Shown here piece after piece: positions 44,459 through 54,139 of a DNA stretch of 64,000 nucleotides (position 1 is its first letter; each line of letters starts with the position of its first letter). A program made the position numbers and the translations under genes. The notes beneath the pieces were generated by a model, which did not search any database, was not told the DNA's origin, and saw only the letters and a program-made list of their open reading frames with translations. The DNA is taken from positions 3,286,001-3,350,000 of the forward strand of contig NZ_CP107772.1 of NCBI RefSeq assembly GCF_036345155.1, read 5' to 3'. The DNA comes from Streptomyces sp. NBC_00582 (GTDB taxonomy: Bacteria > Actinomycetota > Actinomycetes > Streptomycetales > Streptomycetaceae).

Positions 44459-45718
44459 TCAGTCCGTCCCGTCCTCCGACCGGTTCTCCCGGTGCCGCCG
44501 TGCTCTCGCCCACAGGCTCCGCGCGCGGGTCAGCAGCCGCGGGCCCGCGCCCCGGCCCCGGTGACCGTGGACACGGGGGTCGTCGGTGACGTCGTAGCGC
44601 TTCACGTACGCGCCCAGGAACGCCTGCAGGGTGGCGACGGCCGGGATGGCGATCAGAGCGCCTATGGCGCCGAGGAGGGCGGTGCCGGCGATGACGGAGC
44701 CGAAGGCGACCGCGGGATGGATGTCGACGGTCTTCGAGGTCAGCTTCGGCTGGAGCATGTAGTTCTCGAACTGCTGGTAGACCACGACGAAGATCAGCAC
44801 CCACAGCGCGTACAACGGCGAGACCGTGAAGGCGATCAGCATGGGCAGGGCGCCCGCGAGATAGGTGCCGATGGTCGGGATGAACTGGGAGACCACACCC
44901 ACCCACACGGCCAGCACGGGCGCGTACGGGATGCCGAGCGCCTCCAGCAGCACATAGTGCGCGGCCCCCGAGATCAGTGCCATCAGCCCGCGGGAGTACA
45001 GATACCCGCCGGTCTTGTCGACGGCGATCTCCCACGCGCGCAGCACCTCGACCTGCTTGGCGGGCGGCAGGACGGAGCACAGGGCGCGGCGCAGGCGCGG
45101 TCCGTCGGCGGCGAAGTAGAACGAGAACAGGGCGATCGTCAGGAGCTGGAAGAGGCCGCCCAGGACCTGCGTGGAGACGTCCAGGACGCCGGCGGCGCTG
45201 TTCTGCGCGTACTTCTTCAGCCAGTCCGAATGGAGCAGGCCCTCCTGGATGTCCACGCGCCGCAGATCGGTGTGGAACGTCGTGTTGACCCAGTTGATCA
45301 CGGAGTCGAGGTAGTCCGGGAAGCCCTCGATCATCTTGATGATCTGCCCCGCGAGCATCGAGCCGAGCAGCGTGAAGAAACCGGCGACCACGATCAGCAG
45401 GCCGAAGAAGACCAGGAAGGTGGCGAAGCCCCTGCGGATCCCACGGGCCGCCATCCGGCTGACCGCGGGCTCCACCGCCAGGGCCAGGAAGAACGCGATG
45501 AGGATGTTGAGCAACAGCCCTATGACCTGGTGGAAGGCCCAGGTGCCCAGTTGGAACACACCGATGAGCGCGAGCGCGAGGACCATCGCACGCGGGAGCC
45601 AGCGCGGCATGCGCTCGCCCGCGGGGACGGCGCCGTCGGCCGGGGGCCGGTTCGGCGGCGTCGTGCCGGACGGGGGTGCGTGCCGGGCGGCCTGCCCGGT
45701 CTCGTCAGTGGGTGCCAC
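44459..45718 (-). CDS. AI-2E family transporter
   Basis: 419-residue membrane protein of the AI-2 exporter/PerM family, about eight hydrophobic segments. Conserved features: VIGLLLNILIAFFLALAVEPAVSRM, a large extracellular segment (residues about 120-190), GYLYSRGLMALISG, FIPTIGTYLAGALP and YQQFENYMLQPKL. The C-terminus is Arg-rich. Start taken as GTG at 45718 although its ribosome site is weak; a Met 36 codons in is possible. Substrate unknown in Streptomyces. Confidence 0.9.
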   Translation of the reverse strand: MAPTDETGQAARHAPPSGTTPPNRPPADGAVPAGERMPRWLPRAMVLALALIGVFQLGTWAFHQVIGLLLNILIAFFLALAVEPAVSRMAARGIRRGFATFLVFFGLLIVVAGFFTLLGSMLAGQIIKMIEGFPDYLDSVINWVNTTFHTDLRRVDIQEGLLHSDWLKKYAQNSAAGVLDVSTQVLGGLFQLLTIALFSFYFAADGPRLRRALCSVLPPAKQVEVLRAWEIAVDKTGGYLYSRGLMALISGAAHYVLLEALGIPYAPVLAVWVGVVSQFIPTIGTYLAGALPMLIAFTVSPLYALWVLIFVVVYQQFENYMLQPKLTSKTVDIHPAVAFGSVIAGTALLGAIGALIAIPAVATLQAFLGAYVKRYDVTDDPRVHGHRGRGAGPRLLTRARSLWARARRHRENRSEDGTD

Positions 45719-45778
45719 GCCACAAGTCTCGCCTACGCCACCGACATTCCGGGACCCCCGGGTGATCTCCCCGGCGGA

Positions 45779-45973
45779 TCAGCGCAGCTCCTGCGGAACG
45801 TTCATCACCGCGCAGACCACCCGCCACACGTCCTTGGCCTCCCAGCCGTCGGCCAGCGCCTCGTGCACGGTGCGCCCGCCGAGTTCCGTCATCACGTGAT
45901 CACGCGCGAACGTCTCGGCGTACCCCCTACCGAAGTGCTCGTCCATCCGCTGCCAGAAGACCGTCAACCGCAT
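45779..45973 (-). CDS. DUF3046 protein
   Basis: 64-residue protein beginning MRLTVFWQRMDEHFG and ending WRVVCAVMNVPQELR, with TELGGRTVHEALADGW in the middle. This matches DUF3046, a small actinobacterial family that is usually found near recA. Function unknown. The ATG at 45973 is the only start giving family length. Confidence 0.88.
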   Translation of the reverse strand: MRLTVFWQRMDEHFGRGYAETFARDHVMTELGGRTVHEALADGWEAKDVWRVVCAVMNVPQELR

Positions 45974-46051
45974 GCACCCAGTATCCCGCCCCCGGGGGTG
46001 GCCCCCGCCGGGGCCGCCTGTCGAGACCGCTTTCCGCCCTACGGTCTGACC

Positions 46052-46996
46052 ATGGCCGAAACCGGAGCATCCCCACTCCCCCCGACGCCCACGGCGCGCT
46101 CCCCGCTCTTCCGCGCCGAGCACTTCGTCTGGCTCACCGCGCGCGTGCTGGAACAGCGCCTCTTCGCGTACGACTTCCTGCACGGCGACGCCGACCCCGT
46201 CGAGGCGGCGCTCGACGCCTACCGCAACGAGGACGGCGGGTACGGCCATGCGCTGGAACCCGACCTGCGCGGCCCCGTGAGCCAGCCCCTGCACACCGCG
46301 TACGCCCTGCGCGTCCTGGACACCATCGGCCGCCTCGGCGGACAACGCGTCGAGCGGGTGGGCCGCTATCTCACCGCGGTCTCCACCGCCGACGGCGCCC
46401 TGCCCGCGGTCGATCCCGGCCAGCGCGGCTACCCCGCTGCCCCCTTCGTCCCGATCGTGGACGCCCCGCCCGGTGACCTGCTGGCCACGGGCCCGGTGGT
46501 GGGCCTGCTGCACCGCAACGAGGTGTGGCACGCCTGGCTGTTCCGGGCCACGGACTTCTGCTGGCAGGCGGTGGACTCCCTGGAGCGGTCCCACCCGTAC
46601 GAGATCCGGGCCGCGGTCGCCTTCCTGGACTCCGCTCCCGACCGCACGCGCGCGGAGGCGGCGGCCGACCGCCTGGGCCGCCTGGTGCGCGCCCAGCGCC
46701 TCGCGGCGCTGGACCCTGACCACCTGGACGCGTACCCGGTCGCGCCCGGCTACGCCCCCGGTGAGCACCACTTCCCGCACGACTTCGCGCGCACTCCGCG
46801 CTCGCTCGCGCGCGCGTGGTTCACCGACGGCGAGATGGCACGCTCCCTGGATTTCCTCGCGAGCGAGCAGCGGGAGGACGGCGGCTGGCCGATCCGCTGG
46901 CGCCATTGGGCACCGGCCCCGGCCCTGGAGGCGCGTCCCGTGGTGACGATCGAGGCCCTGCGCACCTTGAGGGCCCATGGCCGGTCGATCGGCTGA
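46052..46996 (+). CDS. Prenyltransferase/squalene-cyclase-like repeat protein
   Basis: 314-residue cytoplasmic protein. Repeats of the alpha/alpha toroid type are seen: LDAYRNEDGGYGHALEPDL, HTAYALRVLDTIGR, RYLTAVSTADGALP and LASEQREDGGWPIRW, i.e. the QxxDGGW-like motifs of terpene cyclases and prenyltransferase beta subunits. The catalytic DXDD motif of class II cyclases is not visible, so enzymatic activity is doubtful. Start ATG at 46052 with an upstream ATG-less gap. Confidence 0.75.
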   Translation: MAETGASPLPPTPTARSPLFRAEHFVWLTARVLEQRLFAYDFLHGDADPVEAALDAYRNEDGGYGHALEPDLRGPVSQPLHTAYALRVLDTIGRLGGQRVERVGRYLTAVSTADGALPAVDPGQRGYPAAPFVPIVDAPPGDLLATGPVVGLLHRNEVWHAWLFRATDFCWQAVDSLERSHPYEIRAAVAFLDSAPDRTRAEAAADRLGRLVRAQRLAALDPDHLDAYPVAPGYAPGEHHFPHDFARTPRSLARAWFTDGEMARSLDFLASEQREDGGWPIRWRHWAPAPALEARPVVTIEALRTLRAHGRSIG

Positions 46997-47049
46997 GCGA
47001 TTCGGCCCCCTCGGCGTCAGAGTCTGCCGGACAGGCCCCGGCGGCCCCG

Positions 47050-47358
47050 TCATCCGCCCAGGGCCCGCACCCCCGCCGTGACCACCACGGCCGCCGCGAC
47101 GACGAGCAGGAAGGGCGCCCTCAGCACCAGCGCCACGGCGGCCGCAGCGAGCCCTGCGGCCCGTGCGTCGAGGACGAGCGCGTGCCCGTGGGCGAAGGTC
47201 TGCTGGGCCGTGAGAGCGGCCAGCAGAGCCACGGGCAGCAGAGCGGCGAGCCGTCGCACGAGAGGCCGCTCCAGCACCCCCGCGGGCACGAGCAGCCCGG
47301 CGAGCTTGACGACGTAGCAGCCCACAGCGGTGGCGATGATCGCGATCCACACACCCAT
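47050..47358 (-). CDS. AzlD-family branched-chain amino acid exporter subunit
   Basis: 102-residue membrane protein with four hydrophobic segments (IAIIATAVGCYVVKLAGLLV, LLPVALLAALTAQQTF, AGLAAAAVALVLRAPFLL, VVAAAVVVTAGVRAL). AzlD works with AzlC to export branched-chain amino acids or analogues. Its ATG overlaps the stop of the AraC-AzlC gene by 4 bases, so the two subunits are co-translated. Confidence 0.9.
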   Translation of the reverse strand: MGVWIAIIATAVGCYVVKLAGLLVPAGVLERPLVRRLAALLPVALLAALTAQQTFAHGHALVLDARAAGLAAAAVALVLRAPFLLVVAAAVVVTAGVRALGG

Positions 47359-48947
47359 CACGCACGCCCCCCGGCTCGGCGCCGCCCCTGGACGTAGAGC
47401 ACGGCGGGCGCGGCGAGCGCGGCCGCCAGCACCGGCACACCGGCCGGCACCACCGGCAGCAGCCCCAGCCCCAGCAGCACGGCGAGACCGGCCACGGCCC
47501 GCTCGGTGGCGGTCCGCAGCATGGGCGCGAGCAGCGCCAGGAAGACGGCGGGCCCGGCCGCGTCCAGCCCCCACACGTCGGTGTCCCCGATCGCCTCGGC
47601 TCCCAGGGCACCCAGCAAGGTCGTGAGGTTCCACAGCACGTACAGGCTCACCCCGGTGACGGCGAACCCGATGCGCGCCCCGCGCCGCCCGGGCTGGGCC
47701 AGCGAGACGGCCGTCGTCTCGTCGATCACCCACTGCGCGGCGAACGGGCGCACCGCGCGCGGGAGGGCGAGCACCTGGGACAGCCGCAGTCCGTAGAACG
47801 CGTTGCGCACGCCCAGGAAGAACGCGCCCGCGGCCGCCGTGAGCGGATTGCCGCCGGCCGCCAGCGCCCCGACGAGCGCGAACTGGGACGCGCCGGTGAA
47901 CACCAGGAGGCTCAGCGCGCAGGTCTGCCACACGGTGAGTCCGCTGCCCGCCGAGGTCACCCCGAAGGCGAAGCCGGACAGTCCTACGGCGACACCTACG
48001 CCCAGTCCGTCCCGGACGACGGCGGAGTCCGGCTTTCCGGCCACGTCGGCGCCCATGTCTGAGATCGCTGTCTGTTCTCCCACACCTCGGACGGATAGGA
48101 GCAGCCCCGCCCGCGCGTCTTGTACGTTCTTGCGCTCCCGCTGGTACGCCCCCGGCGGCACGCCCACGATCCGGGCGAAGTGCCGGTTGAGGTGGGGCTG
48201 GTCGGTGAACCCCACGGCCACCGCCGCCTCGGCAGGTGTCGTCCCGCCATCCAGGAGCCGGCGCGCGCGCCGCACCCGGGCGTCGGTGAGCCAGGCGTGC
48301 GGCGGCATCCCGAAGGCGTCCCTGAAGGCACGCAGCAGCGCGAAGGAACTGGTCCCGAGCTCCCGCGCCAGCCGGTCCAGCGTCGGCGGATCGGCCATCC
48401 GTTCCTCCAGCACCCCCCGCGCGCGTGCGGCGATCCGCGCCCCTGCCGTCCGCACCTCCCGCTGTGGCAGCACCCCGCCGTTGAGCCGCAGCAGCCGGGT
48501 CACGGCCACCCGCAGCAAGGTGTCGGCGGCCAGTGCGTTGCCCTCCTCCGTGGCCCGGAGCACCTGGTGCACCAGCGCGGCGGAGTAGGCGTCCTCGAGC
48601 ACGGGACTCACGAAACCGGGCGCGCCCCGCAGACGCGTCGTCTCCGCGGCGATCTCCGCCACCAGCCCGGGCAGCGGGTACACGGCGCCGTACCGCCATC
48701 CCTCCGGAACCCCGGCCCGTCCGGTGTGCGGGGTGTCGGGATTGACCAGCGCCAGCGCACCGGCGCCCACGTACACATCGGACCCGCGGTGCCGGAAGAC
48801 CTCCGCTCCCTCGGCCACGGCAGCGATCACGAAGTGCTCGTGGGTGTGCCGCAGGAACGTCTTGCGGACGTACGAGGCACGCAGCAGATCAACACCGGGC
48901 AGCTCCGCGTACCGCCAGTGCCGAGCCGACTCACGAGAACCCGCCAT
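47358..48947 (-). CDS. Fused AraC-family regulator and AzlC-type permease
   Basis: 529-residue single frame. Residues 1-about 160 form an AraC cupin sensor (FLRHTHEHFVIAAVAEGAEVF, NPDTPHTGR); about 185-285 form the AraC DNA-binding domain (LDRLARELGTSSFALLRAF, HAWLTDARVRRARRLLDGG, VGFTDQPHLNRHFARIVGVPPGAY in pieces); a short linker (about 285-310) leads to an AzlC permease of seven to eight helices (VVRDGLGVGVAVGLSGFAFG, SLLVFTGASQFALVGALAAGG, GVRNAFYGLRL). ATG has a GGAGA-containing upstream region. It ends in ATGA overlap with azlD. No stop or frame change separates the two halves, so regulator and transporter are one membrane-bound protein. Confidence 0.88.
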   Translation of the reverse strand: MAGSRESARHWRYAELPGVDLLRASYVRKTFLRHTHEHFVIAAVAEGAEVFRHRGSDVYVGAGALALVNPDTPHTGRAGVPEGWRYGAVYPLPGLVAEIAAETTRLRGAPGFVSPVLEDAYSAALVHQVLRATEEGNALAADTLLRVAVTRLLRLNGGVLPQREVRTAGARIAARARGVLEERMADPPTLDRLARELGTSSFALLRAFRDAFGMPPHAWLTDARVRRARRLLDGGTTPAEAAVAVGFTDQPHLNRHFARIVGVPPGAYQRERKNVQDARAGLLLSVRGVGEQTAISDMGADVAGKPDSAVVRDGLGVGVAVGLSGFAFGVTSAGSGLTVWQTCALSLLVFTGASQFALVGALAAGGNPLTAAAGAFFLGVRNAFYGLRLSQVLALPRAVRPFAAQWVIDETTAVSLAQPGRRGARIGFAVTGVSLYVLWNLTTLLGALGAEAIGDTDVWGLDAAGPAVFLALLAPMLRTATERAVAGLAVLLGLGLLPVVPAGVPVLAAALAAPAVLYVQGRRRAGGRA

Positions 48948-49076
48948 GCCCCCATTCTCCGCCCCCGCCCCCTCACCGCCGCTCGCGGGCGGCCGCCGCC
49001 GGCCCGCCGAGGCCGCTGCCGCCTCGCATCGCCGCAGGTCAGGGCGATTGTCAGTGGCCGGGTGCAGGATGGACGC

Positions 49077-52000
49077 ATGGTCAGCTCAGCACACCGAGCC
49101 CTCGACGGCTTCTCGCCCGCGACCCGCGGCTGGTTCACGGGGGCGTTCTCCGCGCCCACCGCGGCCCAGGCGGGCGCGTGGCAGGCCATCGCCGCGGGCT
49201 CGGACGTCCTGGTGGTGGCGCCGACCGGCTCCGGCAAGACCCTCGCCGCCTTCCTCGCGGCCCTCGACCAGCTCACCTCGACTCCCCCGCCGGCCGACCC
49301 CAGGAAGCGCTGCCGGGTCCTCTACGTCTCCCCCCTCAAGGCCCTCGCGGTGGACGTGGAGCGCAACCTCCGCAGCCCCCTGACCGGCATCCGCCAGGAG
49401 TCCGTCCGTCTGGGCCTGCCCGAACCCGAGGTCAAGGTGGGCATCCGCTCCGGCGACACCCCGCCCGCCGAGCGCCGCGCGCTGACCACCCGCCCACCGG
49501 ACATCCTGATCACCACCCCCGAGTCCCTGTTCCTGATGCTGACATCGGCCACCCGCGACGCGCTGACGGGCATCGAGACGGTCATCCTCGACGAGGTCCA
49601 CGCGGTGGCCGGCACCAAGCGCGGCGCGCATCTGGCCCTGTCCCTGGAGCGCCTGGACGAGCTCCTGCCCAAGCCGGCCCGCCGTATCGGCCTCTCCGCC
49701 ACCGTCCGCCCGGTGGACGAGGTCGCCCGCTACCTGTCCCCGCACCGCAAGGTGGAGATCGTCCAGCCGAAGTCGGGCAAGGAGTTCGACCTCTCGGTGG
49801 TGGTCCCGGTGGAGGACCTGGGCGAGCTGGGCGGCTCCCCGGTGGCCGACGGCTCCGAGGGAGCCGAGCGCCCCTCGATCTGGCCGCACGTGGAGGAGCG
49901 GATCACGGACCTGATCCAGGCCCACCACTCCACGATCGTCTTCGCCAACTCCCGCCGCCTGGCCGAACGCCTGTGCAACCGCCTGAACGAGATCGCCTAC
50001 GAACGGGCGACCGGCCACCCCCTGGACGAGCACCACGCCCCCGCCGAGCTGATGGGCGGCTCGGGAGCGGCCCAGGGCGCCCCGCCCGTCATCGCGCGCG
50101 CCCACCACGGCTCGGTGTCCAAGGAGCAGCGCGCCCTGGTGGAGGAGGACCTCAAGGCGGGCCGCCTTCCGGCGGTGGTCGCCACCTCCAGCCTGGAGCT
50201 CGGCATCGACATGGGCGCGGTGGACCTGGTGGTGCAGGTCGAGTCGCCGCCGTCGGTGGCCTCGGGCCTGCAGCGCGTGGGCCGCGCGGGACACCAGGTG
50301 GGAGCCGTCTCCACCGGCGTGGTGTTCCCCAAGTACCGCGGTGACCTGGTCCAGGCGGCCGTGGTCACCGAGCGCATGCGCACCGGCTCGATCGAGTCCC
50401 TGAAGGTCCCCGCCAACCCGCTGGACGTCCTGGCGCAGCAGCTCGTCGCGATGACCGCGCTGGACACCTGGCAGGTGGACGACCTGCTGGCGACGGTCCG
50501 CCGGGCCGCGCCCTTCGCGTCCCTCCCGGAGTCCGCCTTCACGGCCACCCTGGACATGCTCGCGGGCCGCTACCCCTCCGACGCGTTCGCCGAGCTGCGC
50601 CCGCGCGTGGTGTGGGACCGCGTCGCCGGCACGGTCACCGGCCGCCCGGGCGCCCAGCGCCTCGCCGTCACCTCCGGCGGCACGATCCCGGACCGCGGTC
50701 TGTTCGGCGTCTTCCTCGCGGGTTCCGACCCCAAGAAGGGCGGCGGCCGGGTCGGCGAGCTCGACGAGGAGATGGTCTACGAATCCCGTGTGGGCGACGT
50801 CTTCACGCTCGGCACCAGCTCCTGGCGGATCGAGGACATCACCCGGGACCGGGTACTGGTCTCCCCGGCCCCCGGTGTCCCGGGCCGCCTGCCGTTCTGG
50901 AAGGGCGACCAACTGGGCCGCCCGCTGGAGCTCGGCCGCGCGGTGGGCGCGTTCCTGCGCGAGGTCGGCTCCCTGCCCAAGGACGACGCCCGGCTGCGCC
51001 TGCTCACGGCGGGCCTGGACGCGTGGGCGGCCGACAACGTCCTCGCCTACCTGGACGAACAGCGCGAGGCCTGCGGCCATGTCCCCGACGACCGCACGAT
51101 CGTCGTCGAACGCTTCCGCGACGAGCTCGGCGACTGGCGGGTCGTCGTCCACTCCCCGTTCGGCGCCCAGGTCCACGCCCCGTGGGCGCTGGCGCTCGGC
51201 GCCAAGCTCTCCGAGCGGTACGGCATGGACGCCCAGGTCATGCACGCCGACGACGGGATCGTGCTGCGCCTGCCGGACGCCGATCTCATGAGCCTGGACC
51301 TGCTCGACCAGGAGCCGAGGAAGGCCGGGACGGAGTACGACGCGGAGCAGGCCCCGGTGGGTGCGGCGGACGTCGTCTTCGACAAGGGCGAGGTCGACCA
51401 GATCGTCACCGACCAGGTCGGCGGCTCCGCCCTGTTCGCGTCCAGGTTCCGCGAGTGCGCCGCCCGCGCGCTGCTGCTGCCCCGCCGCAATCCGGGCAAG
51501 CGGACCCCGCTGTGGCAGCAGCGCCAGCGCGCCGCCCAACTGCTGCAGGTGGCGAGTGAGTTCGGCTCGTTCCCGATCGTCCTGGAGGCGGTCCGCGAGT
51601 GTCTCCAGGACGTCTTCGACGTCCCCGGACTGGCCGAGCTGATGGGCGACCTGGAGTCCCGCAAGGTCCGCCTGGTCGAGGTGACCACCCCCGAACCCTC
51701 TCCGTTCGCCCGCTCACTGCTGTTCGGGTACGTCGCCCAGTTCCTGTACGAGGGCGACTCGCCCCTCGCCGAGCGCCGCGCCGCCGCCCTCTCCCTGGAC
51801 TCACGGCTCCTGGCCGAGCTGCTCGGTCAGGCGGAGCTGCGCGAACTGCTCGACGCCGAGGTCCTCACGGAGCTCGAACAGGAACTCCAGTGGCTCACCG
51901 AGGACCGCCGCGCCAAGGACCCCGAAGGCGTCGCCGACCTCCTCCGGCTCCTCGGCCCGCTCACCGACGCCGAGCTGGCCCGGCGCGGCGCCGAACCGCA

Positions 52001-54095
52001 CTGGGCCCAGGAACTGGCCACGGCGCGCCGCGCCCTCCGCGTCCGTATCGCCGGCGCCGACCACTGGGCGGCCGTCGAGGACGCGGGCCGGCTGCGCGAC
52101 GCGCTCGGCACGGCCCTCCCGGTCGGTGTCCCGGAGGCGTTCACCGAACCGGTGAAGGACCCCCTGGGCGACCTCCTCGCCCGCCATGCCCGGACCCACG
52201 GCCCGTTCACCTCGGCCGCCGCGGCCGCCCGCTTCGGCCTGGGCGTCGCGGTCACCGAGGGCGCCCTGCAACGGCTCGCGGCGAGCGGACGCGTGGTCCA
52301 GGGGGAGTTCCACCCGGCCGGCATCGGCCAGGAGTGGTGTGACGCGACCGTCCTGCGCCGGCTCCGCCGCCGCTCCCTGGCCGCCCTGCGGCACGAACTC
52401 GAACCGGTCCCGCCACCCGCCCTCGCGCAGTTCCTGCCCCAGTGGCAGCACATCGGCCAGGGCCACTCCCTGCGCGGGGTCGACGGCCTGGTGCGGGCCG
52501 TCGAGCAGCTCCAGGGCGCCTCCGTACCGGCCTCGGCCCTGGAGAAGCTCGTCCTGCCCTCCCGGGTGAGGGACTACACCCCCGGCATGCTCGACGAACT
52601 CACGGCCGCCGGAGAGGTCGTCTGGGCGGGCGCGGGCGCGCTCCCCGGCAAGGACGGCTGGGTCTCCCTCTACCTGGCGGACGCGGCCCCGCTGCTCCTG
52701 GCCCCGCCCCACCCACTGGAGCCGACGGCACTGCACCAGTCCGTCCTGGACGCCCTGTCCGGGGGCTACGGCCTGTTCTTCCGCCAGATCGCCGACCAGG
52801 TCCGCGCCACCACCCACCCCGACGCGACGGACCCCCAACTCGCCGACGTCGTCTGGGACCTGGCCTGGTCCGGCCGGCTCACCAACGACACGCTGGCGCC
52901 GATGCGCTCCCTGCTGGGCTCGGGCCGTACGGCCGGCTCCACCGCCCACCGCGCCAAGCGGGCGATCCCGCGGGGCCGCTACGGCTCCCTGACGGCCGCC
53001 GCCCGCCCCGCCTCCCGCGGCGGCCCGCCGACCGTCGCCGGCCGCTGGTCCCTCCTGCCGGCCCAGGAGCCCGACGCCACCGTCCGGGCCCACGCCCTCG
53101 CCCGCACCCTCCTCGACCGGCACGGTGTGGTGACCAGGGGCGCGGTGGCCGCCGAGGGCGTCGAGGGCGGCTTCTCGGCGACGTACCGCATCCTGTCCGC
53201 GTTCGAGGAGAGCGGCCAGGCCCGGCGGGGGTACGTGGTGGAAGGCCTCGGCGCGGCGCAGTTCGCGATGGACGGCGCGGTGGACCGACTGCGCGCGGTG
53301 GCCAACGCCCGGGACCGGGGCGAGCCCCTGCCCGCCCCGGCCGAGACCCGGCCGGGCACGCCGGGCGCCTTCGCCGACCCCTTCCCCGGTCCCTTCCCCG
53401 ATGCGTCCACCGACGGCTTCACCGACGCCTTCCCGCCGGACGACGCCCCGTGGGACGCCTCGGACCCCGGTGAGTACGCGTCCCCGCACGACTTCGGCTC
53501 CCCGGGCGCAGGCGGCCCCCGAGGCGGCGGCACCGCCGCCCCCTACGGCACTGGATCCCCGTACGGCTCGACGTCCCCGTACGGCTCGTCCCCCTACAAA
53601 TCGGGGGATCCCTACGCCCCCGGCCGGGCCCGCGGATCCGGCCCGGGCGGCGGCCCCGCCCACCGCCACAGCCGTACGACGCCCCGCTCACGTGACGCCT
53701 CCCGCGCGGTCGTCCTCGCCGCCGCCGACCCGGCGAACGCGTATGGTGCCGCGCTGGCGTGGCCGGAGCCCCCGACGGGCGCCGGGCACAAGCCGGGGCG
53801 CAAGGCGGGTTCCCTGGTCGTGCTCGTCGAGGGCGAGCTGACGCTCTACATGGAGCGCGGCGGGAAGACCCTGCTGGCCTGGCCGTCCGCCCCGGACGCC
53901 GCGGGCGCCCCCACCGACGACCCCCGCCTGCGGGCGGCGGCGGAGGCCCTCGCCCTGGCCGCCCGTGCAGGCTCGCTCGGCACGGTCACGGTGGAGCGGA
54001 TCAACGGCGCCGCGGCACTGACCTCCCCCATAGGCGTGCTGCTGGAGGGGGCGGGCTTCGTCGCGACCCCCAGGGGTCTGCGGCTGCGCGCATGA
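49077..54095 (+). CDS. lhr: Lhr-family ATP-dependent helicase
   Basis: 1672-residue superfamily 2 helicase. The ATG has AGGATGGA upstream; the frame extends much farther left as a shadow. Walker A APTGSGKT at about residues 46-53, DEVHAVAGTKRG near 172, SATVRP, GIDMGAVDLVVQVESPPSVASGLQRVGRAGHQVG (motifs V-VI, near 390-410), then the Lhr core winged-helix and beta-barrel region and the long C-terminal Lhr domain. Between about residues 1425 and 1535 there is a Pro/Gly/Ser/Tyr-rich low-complexity insert with repeated PYG. Lhr proteins repair alkylated or crosslinked DNA; the adjacent Nei-type glycosylase fits. Confidence 0.93.
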   Translation: MVSSAHRALDGFSPATRGWFTGAFSAPTAAQAGAWQAIAAGSDVLVVAPTGSGKTLAAFLAALDQLTSTPPPADPRKRCRVLYVSPLKALAVDVERNLRSPLTGIRQESVRLGLPEPEVKVGIRSGDTPPAERRALTTRPPDILITTPESLFLMLTSATRDALTGIETVILDEVHAVAGTKRGAHLALSLERLDELLPKPARRIGLSATVRPVDEVARYLSPHRKVEIVQPKSGKEFDLSVVVPVEDLGELGGSPVADGSEGAERPSIWPHVEERITDLIQAHHSTIVFANSRRLAERLCNRLNEIAYERATGHPLDEHHAPAELMGGSGAAQGAPPVIARAHHGSVSKEQRALVEEDLKAGRLPAVVATSSLELGIDMGAVDLVVQVESPPSVASGLQRVGRAGHQVGAVSTGVVFPKYRGDLVQAAVVTERMRTGSIESLKVPANPLDVLAQQLVAMTALDTWQVDDLLATVRRAAPFASLPESAFTATLDMLAGRYPSDAFAELRPRVVWDRVAGTVTGRPGAQRLAVTSGGTIPDRGLFGVFLAGSDPKKGGGRVGELDEEMVYESRVGDVFTLGTSSWRIEDITRDRVLVSPAPGVPGRLPFWKGDQLGRPLELGRAVGAFLREVGSLPKDDARLRLLTAGLDAWAADNVLAYLDEQREACGHVPDDRTIVVERFRDELGDWRVVVHSPFGAQVHAPWALALGAKLSERYGMDAQVMHADDGIVLRLPDADLMSLDLLDQEPRKAGTEYDAEQAPVGAADVVFDKGEVDQIVTDQVGGSALFASRFRECAARALLLPRRNPGKRTPLWQQRQRAAQLLQVASEFGSFPIVLEAVRECLQDVFDVPGLAELMGDLESRKVRLVEVTTPEPSPFARSLLFGYVAQFLYEGDSPLAERRAAALSLDSRLLAELLGQAELRELLDAEVLTELEQELQWLTEDRRAKDPEGVADLLRLLGPLTDAELARRGAEPHWAQELATARRALRVRIAGADHWAAVEDAGRLRDALGTALPVGVPEAFTEPVKDPLGDLLARHARTHGPFTSAAAAARFGLGVAVTEGALQRLAASGRVVQGEFHPAGIGQEWCDATVLRRLRRRSLAALRHELEPVPPPALAQFLPQWQHIGQGHSLRGVDGLVRAVEQLQGASVPASALEKLVLPSRVRDYTPGMLDELTAAGEVVWAGAGALPGKDGWVSLYLADAAPLLLAPPHPLEPTALHQSVLDALSGGYGLFFRQIADQVRATTHPDATDPQLADVVWDLAWSGRLTNDTLAPMRSLLGSGRTAGSTAHRAKRAIPRGRYGSLTAAARPASRGGPPTVAGRWSLLPAQEPDATVRAHALARTLLDRHGVVTRGAVAAEGVEGGFSATYRILSAFEESGQARRGYVVEGLGAAQFAMDGAVDRLRAVANARDRGEPLPAPAETRPGTPGAFADPFPGPFPDASTDGFTDAFPPDDAPWDASDPGEYASPHDFGSPGAGGPRGGGTAAPYGTGSPYGSTSPYGSSPYKSGDPYAPGRARGSGPGGGPAHRHSRTTPRSRDASRAVVLAAADPANAYGAALAWPEPPTGAGHKPGRKAGSLVVLVEGELTLYMERGGKTLLAWPSAPDAAGAPTDDPRLRAAAEALALAARAGSLGTVTVERINGAAALTSPIGVLLEGAGFVATPRGLRLRA

Positions 54096-54139
54096 CGACC
54101 CAGGATCACGACCGGGCCGCCCCATGCCACCCTTGACCC

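Noticed and set aside
49086..51539. 817-codon open frame opposite lhr
   Set aside because: Low-information composition caused by high GC; lhr motifs on the plus strand explain the region.
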